A stretch of DNA of 64,000 nt, from positions 248,001 to 312,000 of the forward strand of contig NZ_CP011930.1 in NCBI RefSeq assembly GCF_001040945.1. Direction: 5' to 3'. Of this stretch, positions 1-7,791 are shown piece by piece. This DNA comes from Herbaspirillum seropedicae. Its GTDB lineage: Bacteria; Pseudomonadota; Gammaproteobacteria; Burkholderiales; Burkholderiaceae_D. Within the stretch, counting starts at the first letter, position 1, and every line of letters starts with the position of its first letter. The position numbers and the translations under genes were made by a program. The notes beneath the pieces are model-generated. The model was given only the letters and a program-made list of their open reading frames with translations, was not told the DNA's origin and searched no databases.

Positions 1-205
1 AGCACACACCCATCAGGACCAGCAGCGGCGTGCCCTGGATCAGCTGTATCCAGGCGGCGGCCAGTCGCCGCAAGGGCCGCAGCGCAGAGACCCGGGCCAG
101 CGCCAGCGCCAGGCCGGCCATCCCGCCCAGCAGCAGCGTCAGGCCTGACAGCAGGACCGTGCCCCAGGCCCCCTGCAGCAAGGACAGCAATTGTTCTTCG
201 GACAT
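1..205 (-). CDS. Amino-acid ABC transporter permease (partial, runs off left edge)
   Basis: Inner-membrane permease subunit of a polar amino-acid (HisM/GlnP family) ABC importer. Reading the minus strand from the ATG at 205 gives about 68 codons, beginning MSEEQLLSLLQGAWGTVLL. They contain a first hydrophobic helix and the family motif IQGTPLLVLMG, where helix 2 begins. The start lies 12 bp after the stop of the neighbouring permease, with a GTGAGG ribosome site. The two therefore form the usual heterodimeric permease pair. The C-terminus, including the EAA loop, is outside the window. Confidence 0.85.
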   Translation of the reverse strand, partial: MSEEQLLSLLQGAWGTVLLSGLTLLLGGMAGLALALARVSALRPLRRLAAAWIQLIQGTPLLVLMGVC

Positions 206-217
206 GGCCGGCCTCAC

Positions 218-901
218 TCAGAGCGGCGTGCCCAGCTTGCGCCGGCGCGTGAAGACCAGTTGCCCCAGCAGCCAGAAGCCGGCCCGCATCAGGCAGGCCA
301 GCGCCAGGTAGGCGGCCCACAACAGCAGAAACACCTCGAAGTTGCGGAAGGTATCGGACTGCACCCGATTGGCCACGCCCAGCAATTCCTCGGCACCCAC
401 CGATGAGAGGATGCTGGAGGCCAGCATCATCAGGACGAACTGGCTGGTCAGGGCCGGCCAGACCCGCTCCACCGCCGGCAGCAGGACCACGTGCCAGAAC
501 ACCTGCGCGGGCGACAGTCCCAGGCAGCTGGCTGCTTCAAGCTGGCCGTGATGGATCGACTCCAGGCCGGCGCGGACGATCTCGCAGCTATAGGCGCCGA
601 TGTTGATGACCAGCGCCAGCGTGGCGCCGGCCATGATAGGCATGGTCACGCCCACCGAGGAAAGGCCGAAGATCAGGAAGTAGCACTGGATCAGCAAGGG
701 CGTATTGCGGATCAGCTCGACATAGCCGCTCACGGCCGCGCGCAGCCAGCCATGCCGGCTGCCGCGCGCCACCGCGCAGGCGGCGCCCAGCACGAAACCC
801 AGCAGCGTGGCCAGGAAGGACAGCTGGACCGTGGTCCAGGCGCCCTGCAGCAGCAGCGGCCAATGGGCGGCCACGCTGGCGAAATCGAATTCGTAATGCA
901 T
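218..901 (-). CDS. Amino-acid ABC transporter permease
   Basis: 227-residue inner-membrane permease of the HisM/GlnP family (polar amino-acid import). Visible hallmarks are RNTPLL at residues 65-70 and the EAA cytoplasmic loop, which contacts the ATPase, starting at about residue 122. Several hydrophobic helices match the family length. The start is supported by GAGGAG five bases upstream. It lies 32 bp downstream of the 2-hydroxyacid dehydrogenase stop on the same strand and 12 bp before the second permease, so all three are probably one transcript. Substrate specificity cannot be read from the permease. Confidence 0.9.
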   Translation of the reverse strand: MHYEFDFASVAAHWPLLLQGAWTTVQLSFLATLLGFVLGAACAVARGSRHGWLRAAVSGYVELIRNTPLLIQCYFLIFGLSSVGVTMPIMAGATLALVINIGAYSCEIVRAGLESIHHGQLEAASCLGLSPAQVFWHVVLLPAVERVWPALTSQFVLMMLASSILSSVGAEELLGVANRVQSDTFRNFEVFLLLWAAYLALACLMRAGFWLLGQLVFTRRRKLGTPL

Positions 902-933
902 GTCTGCTCCTCGCTCGGATGATCGGGCGATGC

Positions 934-2115
934 CTAGGCCTGCAAGCGGCGCAGGTAGCTTGCATCGAGCTGGTCGATATCGGGACAGGCCAGCAGGGCC
1001 AGCACCCGATCCACTTCGCTGCGCAGGATCTCCAGCGCCCGCGTCGCACCAGCCTGCCCGCCCGCCGCCAGGCCATAGGTGGTGGCGCGCCCCAGCAGGA
1101 CGGCGTCAGCGCCCAGCGCAATGGCCTTGACGATGTCGGCGCCGCGCCGGAAGCCGCCGTCGAGCATCACGGTCAGTTGCCCCTTCACGGCCGCCACCAC
1201 CTCGGGCAGCACGTCCATCGTCGAGAGTGCGCCATCGAGCTGACGCCCGCCGTGGTTGGAGAGGACGATGCCATCCACCCCCAGCGCCACGGCGCGTTGC
1301 GCATCCTCTACCTGCATCACACCCTTCAAGACCAGCTTGCCCGGCCAGATGCCGCGCAGCCATTGCACATCAGCCCAGTCCAGCGCCGCTGACAGCGATT
1401 GGCCCAGGATGGCGGCGGCCGCACCGCGCACGCTGGTCTGATCCGGCGGCAGCAGATCGCCCAGATTGGCGAAGCGGGGGAAACCGTGCGGATAGAGGAT
1501 GTCGATGAGCCAGCGCGGATGGCGCAGCACGTCGAGCTTGTTGCGCCAGTCCAGGCGGCGTGGGCTGCTGAAGTTGCGCGCATCCCATTCGCGCTTGCCA
1601 TAGACGGCGCTGTCGGTGGTGAGCACCAGCACGCCGATGCCGGCTGCCTGCGCCCGCTGCGCGACGCTGGCCACGAATGCACGGTCGCGGTACAGGTAGA
1701 CCTGCTGCCACACCTGCGCGCCTGAGCGGCGCACCACTTCTTCCAGCGAGGTGGTCGATACATTGGTCAAGACGAAGGGCACTCCGGCAGAGGCGGCGGC
1801 GCTGGCCATGGCGACATCACCCTCGCGCGCCAGCAGGCCGCTGAATCCGGTCGGACCGATCAGGAAGGGGGAGGCGATGTCCTGGCCGAAGAGCCTGCGC
1901 CCCTGCCGGCGCACCGAGACGTCCACCAGCGTGCGCGGCAGGAAACCGATGCGGGTGAAGACCTCGCGGTTATGGCGCAGGCTGATTTCTTCCTCGGCCC
2001 CGCCCTCGACGTATTCGAAGCAGAAATTGGGCACCCGCTTGCGCGCCATGGCCCGCAGTTCTTCGATGCTCTGGGCGCGTTGCACATCCGCTCCGGCGTA
2101 TAGGCGACGTTTCAA
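934..2115 (-). CDS. FMN-dependent 2-hydroxyacid dehydrogenase (L-lactate/mandelate dehydrogenase family)
   Basis: TIM-barrel flavoenzyme that oxidises an L-2-hydroxyacid to the 2-oxoacid; probably membrane-associated like LldD or MdlB. I place the start at a TTG (2115). It is preceded by GGGAGAG and gives 393 residues beginning LKRRLYAG, the usual length and N-terminus of the family. The open frame continues to 2310, but the extra part is a low-complexity SHM repeat with no family counterpart. Active-site signature SNHGGRQLD lies at about residues 286-294 (catalytic His 288). The phosphate-binding DGGFRRG and LLGR segments lie near 319 and 341. It is transcribed divergently from a FadR-type regulator and heads an operon with amino-acid permeases. 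Lactate versus mandelate or another hydroxyacid is unresolved. Confidence 0.85.
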   Translation of the reverse strand: MKRRLYAGADVQRAQSIEELRAMARKRVPNFCFEYVEGGAEEEISLRHNREVFTRIGFLPRTLVDVSVRRQGRRLFGQDIASPFLIGPTGFSGLLAREGDVAMASAAASAGVPFVLTNVSTTSLEEVVRRSGAQVWQQVYLYRDRAFVASVAQRAQAAGIGVLVLTTDSAVYGKREWDARNFSSPRRLDWRNKLDVLRHPRWLIDILYPHGFPRFANLGDLLPPDQTSVRGAAAAILGQSLSAALDWADVQWLRGIWPGKLVLKGVMQVEDAQRAVALGVDGIVLSNHGGRQLDGALSTMDVLPEVVAAVKGQLTVMLDGGFRRGADIVKAIALGADAVLLGRATTYGLAAGGQAGATRALEILRSEVDRVLALLACPDIDQLDASYLRRLQA

Positions 2116-2161
2116 TCCGACTCTCCCGATAAGGCGTGGTGGACATCCTGTTGATTGACGG

Positions 2162-2197
2162 CTCACATGGCTCATGTGGCTCATGTGGCTCATGTGG
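2162..2197. repeat. 9-bp tandem repeat in leader of the hydroxyacid dehydrogenase gene
   Basis: Three exact copies of CTCATGTGG (2171-2197), preceded by one diverged copy (CTCACATGG, 2162-2170). They lie between the TTG start at 2115 and the GntR operator candidate, so probably in the 5' leader of the minus-strand operon. The unit is a multiple of three and keeps the extended frame open. Copy number could vary by slippage. Confidence 0.8.
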
Positions 2198-2255
2198 CTT
2201 GCTCGGCAGTGTATTAACTGGTCAGGCCAAAAGCAAATAGTTTTTATTGTTTTCG

Positions 2256-2272
2256 AATTGGTAAAGCCAATT
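2256..2272. promoter_or_regulatory. GntR/FadR-type operator candidate
   Basis: Perfect inverted repeat AATTGG-TAAAG-CCAATT in the divergent region between the hydroxyacid dehydrogenase and the GntR gene. The TTGGT...CCAA core is of the type bound by FadR-subfamily GntR proteins such as LldR. It lies in an AT-rich stretch suitable for overlapping divergent promoters. The assignment is inferred from position and symmetry. Confidence 0.6.
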
Positions 2273-2311
2273 GTGATCCCACAGCTTGTGAGACAATCGC
2301 CAACAGTCAAT

Positions 2312-2343
2312 CCTGCAAGCTGTCTCTAAGGACAGCTTGCAGG
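2312..2343 (+). promoter_or_regulatory. Perfect 13-bp hairpin in the gntR leader
   Basis: CCTGCAAGCTGTC (2312-2324), loop TCTAAG, GACAGCTTGCAGG (2331-2343). The stem contains an AAGGA-like sequence and a possible upstream TTG start (2337) of the regulator gene. It has no T-run, so it is not a standard terminator. It could occlude translation initiation or be a second regulator-binding site. Confidence 0.55.
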
Positions 2344-2366
2344 GTCCCACCCGATCAGTCCAAACG

Positions 2367-3086
2367 ATGGCCAGCCAGAAACCGACCGACTCCCGCCGCT
2401 TGTACCTGCAGATTGCCGATCGCCTGCGCACCGTGATGTATCAGCCCGGCTTCACCAGCCAGGGACGGCTGCCGCCTGAGCGGGCGCTGGCCGAACAACT
2501 GGGTGTGTCGCGGCCATCGATCCGCGAGGCGCTGGTCGCGCTGGAGCTGGAAGGGCGGGTGGAAATCCGCATGGGCTCCGGGGTCTACCTGACCCAGGCA
2601 GCGCCACCGGGGCAGCAGGAAGAGCCGGCGCCGGACAAGGAAATGGGCAACAGCCTGAGCGACATCATGGGTGCGCGGGCGATCTTCGAGGGCGCGATCG
2701 TGGCGCTGGTGGCGCCGCTGGCCAAGCCCCGCGACATCAAGGCGCTGCGCGCCATCTATGACACCATGGAGCGTGAATGCCAGGCCGGCCAGAGTCCGGC
2801 TGCGACCGACCGCGACTTCCACATCCGTATTGCCCGCATGACCGGCAACGACGTGCTGGTACAGACCGTAGCCCGGCTTTACGACGAACGCCAGGATCCG
2901 ATCTCGGCCAAGCTGCTGGATCACTACGAGCCGGAAGACAGCTGGCTGACCGCCCTGCACGAACATCGCGAGATCCTGGAAGCCATCGAAGCACGCGATG
3001 CCATCCAGGCACAGGCGGCCATGCAGCGGCATCTGAAGATGTCGCTCAAGCGGACCATGAGCACCATGACGCGGCGCGACGCCTAG
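2367..3086 (+). CDS. FadR-subfamily GntR transcriptional regulator
   Basis: Cytoplasmic DNA-binding repressor or activator. An N-terminal winged helix contains the typical LPPERALAEQLGVSRPSIRE segment (about residues 35-54), then a C-terminal FCD ligand domain with the metal-binding pattern DRDFH...H. I chose the ATG at 2367 (239 residues). A TTG at 2337 adds ten residues and sits inside a hairpin with an AAGGA only four bases away, so it is possible. The gene is divergent from the 2-hydroxyacid dehydrogenase/amino-acid permease operon, with a palindromic operator between them. It most likely controls that operon and itself. Its stop shares the tetranucleotide CTAG with the stop of the convergent immunity gene. 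Confidence 0.85.
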   Translation: MASQKPTDSRRLYLQIADRLRTVMYQPGFTSQGRLPPERALAEQLGVSRPSIREALVALELEGRVEIRMGSGVYLTQAAPPGQQEEPAPDKEMGNSLSDIMGARAIFEGAIVALVAPLAKPRDIKALRAIYDTMERECQAGQSPAATDRDFHIRIARMTGNDVLVQTVARLYDERQDPISAKLLDHYEPEDSWLTALHEHREILEAIEARDAIQAQAAMQRHLKMSLKRTMSTMTRRDA

Positions 3087-4729
3087 TTTGTGCTGACCGC
3101 AGGCGAGAAATTGCGGATGATGATGTCTTTGCGCCCTGACGGCAGGGGCAGGTTGGCTTGATCCAGCCATTGCCACTGGATATCTTTCGGGGAAATTTCC
3201 AAGCCACGCTCACGTGGATCGGGGAAGGATTGACCTTCTTCCACATAGGCCTGGCGCGTCCACAAGTTGAAGACCTTGCTCAGAGGATGGGCCGGATCGA
3301 TGGTCCCATGCCAGATACCCGTAGCAGGTGCAGGGAGTAAGCCGCTGGAGCGTAACTCGCGAGAAGGAACGGGGACCTCACGCAGCACACCTTGTGGCAC
3401 ACGCCAGTCAGGGACATGTCGTTCTGCTAGAGATTTGGGGATGGGTGTGCCGAGATAGTGGAAACGAAGAACGCCGGACTCTTTTGTAATGTCTTCAGGG
3501 GGTGTGAAGGATTCGCCCAGCGCGTAGTACATCGGTACCTGCGCAGCATTCCAGGCGACTTGCTTGGGTGTGTAAGGTTTGGCCAATTGAGCGAGCCAAA
3601 AGCCGCTGATGATGGCATCGGTGTGCAGATGCTGGATCAGGTGGCCACCTTGCGGCTCGTCAGGGAGGACAAGTCCATCGGGGATATGAGCGCGGCCCTG
3701 ACGCAGCGAGGCGGGAGAGGGCTTGATGTCCGCCAGGGAGGCTGTTTTGACGGGCTTGGCGCCATCGATCAGGGTCTGCTTGTCGCCATCCCAGTAGGGG
3801 AGGATGGCAGGGGGTAGAGGGAGAACCTTGTCCAGGTTGGGGAGGCGGAGGTCGGGATTGAGGCGGAGCAGATGAGCGATGGCCCCATAGCGATCTCCTC
3901 TATCTTGGTCTACCTGGTGTTGGGCCGTCGCATCACCCGCTCTAAAGCTGACGGCAAGGAAGATTGCGCTCTTTTCGCTACCGAATTTCACACCGTCATG
4001 CAAAATGTTGAGGGCTCGTTGCTGGTCGCCGTCCAATCCAAGGCTAAGTCCCAAGATCGACGCAGCTCTTCCGTTTTCTTGGGCATGGGCGCATTCCATC
4101 AGCTTGTAAGCGAGAGCCTTGTTTCCCCAGGTCTCGCGTGCGGGGTCATCACGGCTTGCATTGAGTCTTTCGCCGAGGTATGCCTGGGCGTCAGCACTTC
4201 CCATTTCAGCTGCCAGAGACCAGAAGGCATACGCGCGAGTCGCATCTTGCCTCACACCGGTACCATTGATATGCAGGGTCCCCATAAAATCAAAGGCACG
4301 AGGAATTCCCATCTTCATTACTTCTTCAACGAGTGAAACCGCTCGCTCCGTATCTTTCCCCACCCCTTTCCCTTGGATGTATAAGCTGGCCAAATTCAGC
4401 ATTGCTTGCCAGTGCTTTTCTTCTGCGGATTTACTCCATAGCTTTGCCGCTTTCACGTAATCTCGGTCGTCTGGCCATAGATCAAAGCTGGTGGCTGCCA
4501 GGCCTTCTCTGAACCAAGTTTCCGCCTCTTCGTTAAGAGGAGTCTCGCTGTACTTCTCGTAATTGCAGGGAAACTCTTTGCGATGAGGATCGAATGCCTT
4601 GAGGGCCATATTGCGGGGAAGCTTATGCATGAACATTGATATCAGAAGAAAGAATACGATTGGTGACAACAAAACGACCCCTATGGTGGTGCCGCCTAAT
4701 TTGATTTTTCTGATGAAGATCGTTAGCAT
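3083..4729 (-). CDS. T6SS immunity-like protein A: membrane anchor, Sel1 repeats, conserved C-terminal domain
   Basis: 548 residues. An N-terminal membrane anchor (about residues 13-33) has no lipobox cysteine, unlike its paralogue downstream. Then come Sel1/TPR-like helical repeats (about 95-260, e.g. AMLNLASLYIQGKGVGKDTE) and a C-terminal domain from about residue 287 that is nearly identical to the paralogue at 5438-7090 and resembles DUF6396. Sel1-repeat periplasmic proteins are, as I recall, the immunity partners of T6SS phospholipase D effectors of the PldB/Tle5b group. It follows the orphan effector piece by 9 bp. Residues 1 to about 286 are strongly diverged from the paralogue, suggesting different specificity. 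Its stop overlaps the convergent gntR stop at CTAG. Confidence 0.75.
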   Translation of the reverse strand: MLTIFIRKIKLGGTTIGVVLLSPIVFFLLISMFMHKLPRNMALKAFDPHRKEFPCNYEKYSETPLNEEAETWFREGLAATSFDLWPDDRDYVKAAKLWSKSAEEKHWQAMLNLASLYIQGKGVGKDTERAVSLVEEVMKMGIPRAFDFMGTLHINGTGVRQDATRAYAFWSLAAEMGSADAQAYLGERLNASRDDPARETWGNKALAYKLMECAHAQENGRAASILGLSLGLDGDQQRALNILHDGVKFGSEKSAIFLAVSFRAGDATAQHQVDQDRGDRYGAIAHLLRLNPDLRLPNLDKVLPLPPAILPYWDGDKQTLIDGAKPVKTASLADIKPSPASLRQGRAHIPDGLVLPDEPQGGHLIQHLHTDAIISGFWLAQLAKPYTPKQVAWNAAQVPMYYALGESFTPPEDITKESGVLRFHYLGTPIPKSLAERHVPDWRVPQGVLREVPVPSRELRSSGLLPAPATGIWHGTIDPAHPLSKVFNLWTRQAYVEEGQSFPDPRERGLEISPKDIQWQWLDQANLPLPSGRKDIIIRNFSPAVSTN

Positions 4730-5430
4730 GGGCAGGGGTTATGCGATTCGCATATTGGATGTGCGCTTATCTTCGAAGGGGATAAGGAAACCCTTGCAAG
4801 GTTTTTGGTCGTCTTTGCTTATCCTGTTCTCAGACAGTAATTTGACCCAAGCATCAAATGCTTCCTGAATAGCGTGATGGCCTCCGTCTCCGCCATTGCA
4901 TCTGATCGCATCGTCCGTGTGCATAGTGAAAACTCGTGATCGCAAGTTCTTGCTCAACCGAGGATCATCACACCCGATATTGATCTCAGCATCCACGGCC
5001 ATACTGCGCAGATTGAGATTGGCGCTGCCCAGCGTAAAGAAGGCATCGTCAATGATCATCAGCTTGCTGTGGATGTAGATCTCCCGATATTTCTCGCCCT
5101 TGCTGACTCCGTCGTGATCGTAGGTCCACAGACTGGCCACGAGAGTTTTGATGCCGAGCGAATCGAGTTCCTTGGCAATGTCTGCATTGCTTCTGGGATT
5201 GGTATTGGGAGTCAGTGCCTTCGGTTTGCGCACCAGTTCTGGCGGGGCGCCATCTTCCCTCTCCTTGAACTCATGCCTCTCCACTTCCTTCATCCGTTCC
5301 TGATGAGCCCTTTCTCTCGCCAATTCGCTTTCTAATTCCTTGTCCTGATTGGGCATTGAAGTGCCATGCCCGAGTGCCTTGACGGTGTCATGCGAGGCCG
5401 GCACCATCTGCGTGCGCTCCGGGGTGGGGA
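3107..5430. repeat. Tandem duplication copy A (effector C-terminus + immunity gene)
   Basis: Direct repeat of 5471-7791, offset 2361-2364 bp. The left arm (about 3107-3880, immunity C-terminal domain) and right arm (about 4954-5430, effector second HKD region) look well above 90% identical by eye. The middle (about 3880-4953) is diverged. Homology stops sharply at 5430, at the GGGGTGGGGA shared with 7782-7791. Confidence 0.85.
4739..5407 (-). CDS. Orphan C-terminal part of Tle5-type phospholipase D effector
   Basis: 222 residues matching residues 422-643 of the full-length effector at 7100-9031. It retains the second HKD motif (H113, K115, D120, then GSANLN) but lacks the first, so it cannot form a complete two-motif active site alone. 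DNA identity with the full gene begins abruptly at 5430. Just upstream is the TAG of immunity gene B, in the same frame. A GGAG nine bases before the ATG at 5407 could allow translation. The last ~70 residues differ strongly from the full-length effector (VFTMHTDDAIRC versus VFSLHAGNSEQS), while the final GFLIPFEDKRTS is shared. It may be a silent donor tail, a paralogue remnant or a decoy. Confidence 0.75.
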   Translation of the reverse strand: MVPASHDTVKALGHGTSMPNQDKELESELARERAHQERMKEVERHEFKEREDGAPPELVRKPKALTPNTNPRSNADIAKELDSLGIKTLVASLWTYDHDGVSKGEKYREIYIHSKLMIIDDAFFTLGSANLNLRSMAVDAEINIGCDDPRLSKNLRSRVFTMHTDDAIRCNGGDGGHHAIQEAFDAWVKLLSENRISKDDQKPCKGFLIPFEDKRTSNMRIA

Positions 5431-5437
5431 TTGCAAT

Positions 5438-7090
5438 CTAGGGATGATTTTTTGCTGTGTCAGCAGGATCGAAGTTACGGATGGTGATGTCCTTGCGCCC
5501 CGATGGCAGAGGCTGATTTGCCTGATCGAGCCATTGCCACTGGATATCTTTCGGGGAAATATCCAAGCCACGCTCACGTGGATCAGGGAAGGATTGACCT
5601 TCTTCCACGTAGGCCTGGCGCGTCCACAAGTTGAAGACCTTGCTCAGAGAATGGGCCGGATCGATGGTCCCATGCCAGATACCCGTAGCAGGTGCAGGGA
5701 GTAAGCCGCTGGAGCGTAACTCGCGAGAAGGAACGGGGACCTCACGCAGCACACCTTGTGGCACACGCCAGTCAGGGACATATCGTTCTGCTAGAGATTT
5801 TGGAATGGGTGTGCCGAGATAGTGGAAACGAAGAACGCCGTCATCTTTTGTAATGTCTTCAGGGGCTGTGAAGGATTCGCCCAGCGCGTAGTACATCGGT
5901 ACCTGCGCAGCATTCCAGGCGACTTGCTTGGGTGTGTAAGGTTTGGCCAATTGGGCGAGCCAAAAGCCGCTGATGATGGCATCGGTGTGCAGATGCTGGA
6001 TCAGGTGGCCACCTTGCGGCTCGTCAGGGAGGACAAGTCCATCGGGGATATGAGCGCGGCCCTGACGCAGCGAGGCGGGAGAGGGCTTGATGTCATCCAG
6101 TGAGGCTGTTTTGACGGGCTTGGCGCCATCGATCAGGGTCTGCTTGTCGCCATCCCAATAGGGGAGGACCGCGGGAGGAAGAGGGAGAACCTTGTCGAGG
6201 TTGGGGAGGCGGAGGTCGGGGTTGAGGCGGAGCAGATCTCCGATGGCCTTGTAGCGCTCGGCTCGATCTTGGTCAACGTGCTGTCCGGTTAGTTCTGTAT
6301 GGATCAAGAAACTGGCTGCCAGATAGTTCGCGCTGCCCTTGCTTCCAAATCTGACTCCATCATGCAAGATATTTAGGGCGTCCTCGTACTTTCCATTGAC
6401 GTTCAAACTCACACCTAGATTCAAGCTGGCTTCAGCATTTTCCTGCGCGTAGCTACAACGGAGCATTTGAAGAGCGATAGATTTATTGCCCCAAAACGAG
6501 CCATTGGCATCGTCGTAAGTTGCATTGAGTTTGCCGCCCAGATATGCCTGAGCTTCTGCATCGCCCAGATTGGCGGCAAGGGCCCAGAACGCATAGGCGC
6601 GTGTTGCGTTCTGTTGCACGCCAGTGCCGTTCATGTGGTACCGGCCCATTAATTCGTAAGCTCTGGGGACGCCCATTTTCATGGCGTCTTCGACAAGAAC
6701 AACTGCTTGTTCAGTATCTCGCAAGATTCCCCGGCCGTCCAAGTAGAGTCCGGCCAAGTTCAGCATTGCCTTCCAGTGGTTTTTCTGTGCTGCTTTCTTC
6801 CATAAGGAGGCAGCTCTCTTATAGTCTCTGTCGTCCGGCCACAAGTCATTGCTGGTAACGGCCATTCCCTCCCGGAACCAGTCTTCAGCTTGCTCATCAA
6901 GGATGGGTTCGCTATCTTTCTCATATTTGCAGGAAAACTCCCTTGAGTGAGGATCGAAGGCTGCCAGTGGCATATTACGAGTAAAGTCATTCATAGAACA
7001 CGCTGTAAAAAAGATTGTGATCAGTGTGACCAAGCAGCTTTTCGGATAGGTAGAGACTGCGACACGGAAGCCATGAAATCCATTGACCAT
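5438..7090 (-). CDS. T6SS immunity-like lipoprotein B (Sel1 repeats, conserved C-terminal domain)
   Basis: 550 residues. The N-terminus has a hydrophobic segment ending in a lipobox (FTAC, Cys31), predicting a lipoprotein facing the periplasm, where a phospholipase D effector would act. Sel1-like repeats occupy about 100-260 (LNLAGLYLDGRGI, AYELMGRYHMNGTGV). From about residue 289 on it is nearly identical to paralogue A. The gene starts 9 bp after the effector stop, the expected arrangement of an effector with its cognate immunity gene. I infer the immunity role from context and from known Sel1-type partners of PldB-like effectors; no assay supports it here. Confidence 0.78.
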   Translation of the reverse strand: MVNGFHGFRVAVSTYPKSCLVTLITIFFTACSMNDFTRNMPLAAFDPHSREFSCKYEKDSEPILDEQAEDWFREGMAVTSNDLWPDDRDYKRAASLWKKAAQKNHWKAMLNLAGLYLDGRGILRDTEQAVVLVEDAMKMGVPRAYELMGRYHMNGTGVQQNATRAYAFWALAANLGDAEAQAYLGGKLNATYDDANGSFWGNKSIALQMLRCSYAQENAEASLNLGVSLNVNGKYEDALNILHDGVRFGSKGSANYLAASFLIHTELTGQHVDQDRAERYKAIGDLLRLNPDLRLPNLDKVLPLPPAVLPYWDGDKQTLIDGAKPVKTASLDDIKPSPASLRQGRAHIPDGLVLPDEPQGGHLIQHLHTDAIISGFWLAQLAKPYTPKQVAWNAAQVPMYYALGESFTAPEDITKDDGVLRFHYLGTPIPKSLAERYVPDWRVPQGVLREVPVPSRELRSSGLLPAPATGIWHGTIDPAHSLSKVFNLWTRQAYVEEGQSFPDPRERGLDISPKDIQWQWLDQANQPLPSGRKDITIRNFDPADTAKNHP

Positions 7091-7791
7091 TTGTTGTTCT
7101 CAGGCGAAACGGATCTTGGAAGTTCTCTTATCCTCGAAAGGAATCAAGAAACCCACTGGGGAGTTCTTCTCCTCTCTTTTAACTTTGTTGGTGATTAGCA
7201 GGCGCTCCCATAAAATGAACGTATTCGCAATGGAAGTGCTGCTTCCGTCTCCACCATCACTTTGCTCTGAATTTCCTGCGTGCAAAGAGAACACCTCCCG
7301 CCGCAGTTTCTCGCTCAACCGAGGATCATCACACCCGATATTGATCTCAGCATCCACGGCCATGCTGCGCAGATTGAGATTGGCGCTGCCTAGCGTAAAG
7401 AAGGCATCGTCAATGATCATCAGCTTGCTGTGGATGTAGATCTCCCGATATTTCTCGCCCTTGCTGACTCCGTCGTGATCGTAGGTCCACAGACTGGCCA
7501 CGAGAGTTTTGATGCCGAGCGAATCGAGTTCCTTGGCAATGTCTGCATTGCTTCTGGGATTGGTGTTGGGAGTCAGTGCCTTCGGTTTGCGCACCAGTTC
7601 TGGCGGGGCGCCATCTTCCCTCTCCTTGAACTCATGCCTCTCCACTTCCTTCATCCGTTCCTGATGAGCCCTTTCTTCCGCTAGTTCTCGTTCTAATTCC
7701 TTGTCCTGATTAGGCATCGAAGCGCCATGCCCGAGTGCCTTGACGGTGTCATGCGTGGCCGGCACCATCTGCGTGCGCTCTGGGGTGGGGA
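5471..7791. repeat. Tandem duplication copy B (effector C-terminus + immunity gene)
   Basis: Partner of copy A. The identical arms are about 5471-6240 and 7314-7791, and the diverged core is about 6240-7313. The effector sequence in this copy continues uninterrupted into the full-length gene, so this is the likely ancestral arrangement. Confidence 0.85.

Noticed and set aside
2162..2197. Short tandem repeats as a CRISPR or minisatellite array
   Set aside because: Units are 9 bp with no spacers; too short for CRISPR.
2116..2310. N-terminal extension of the hydroxyacid dehydrogenase
   Set aside because: Encodes SHM repeats over the operator region and has no family counterpart; the TTG at 2115 has a better ribosome site.
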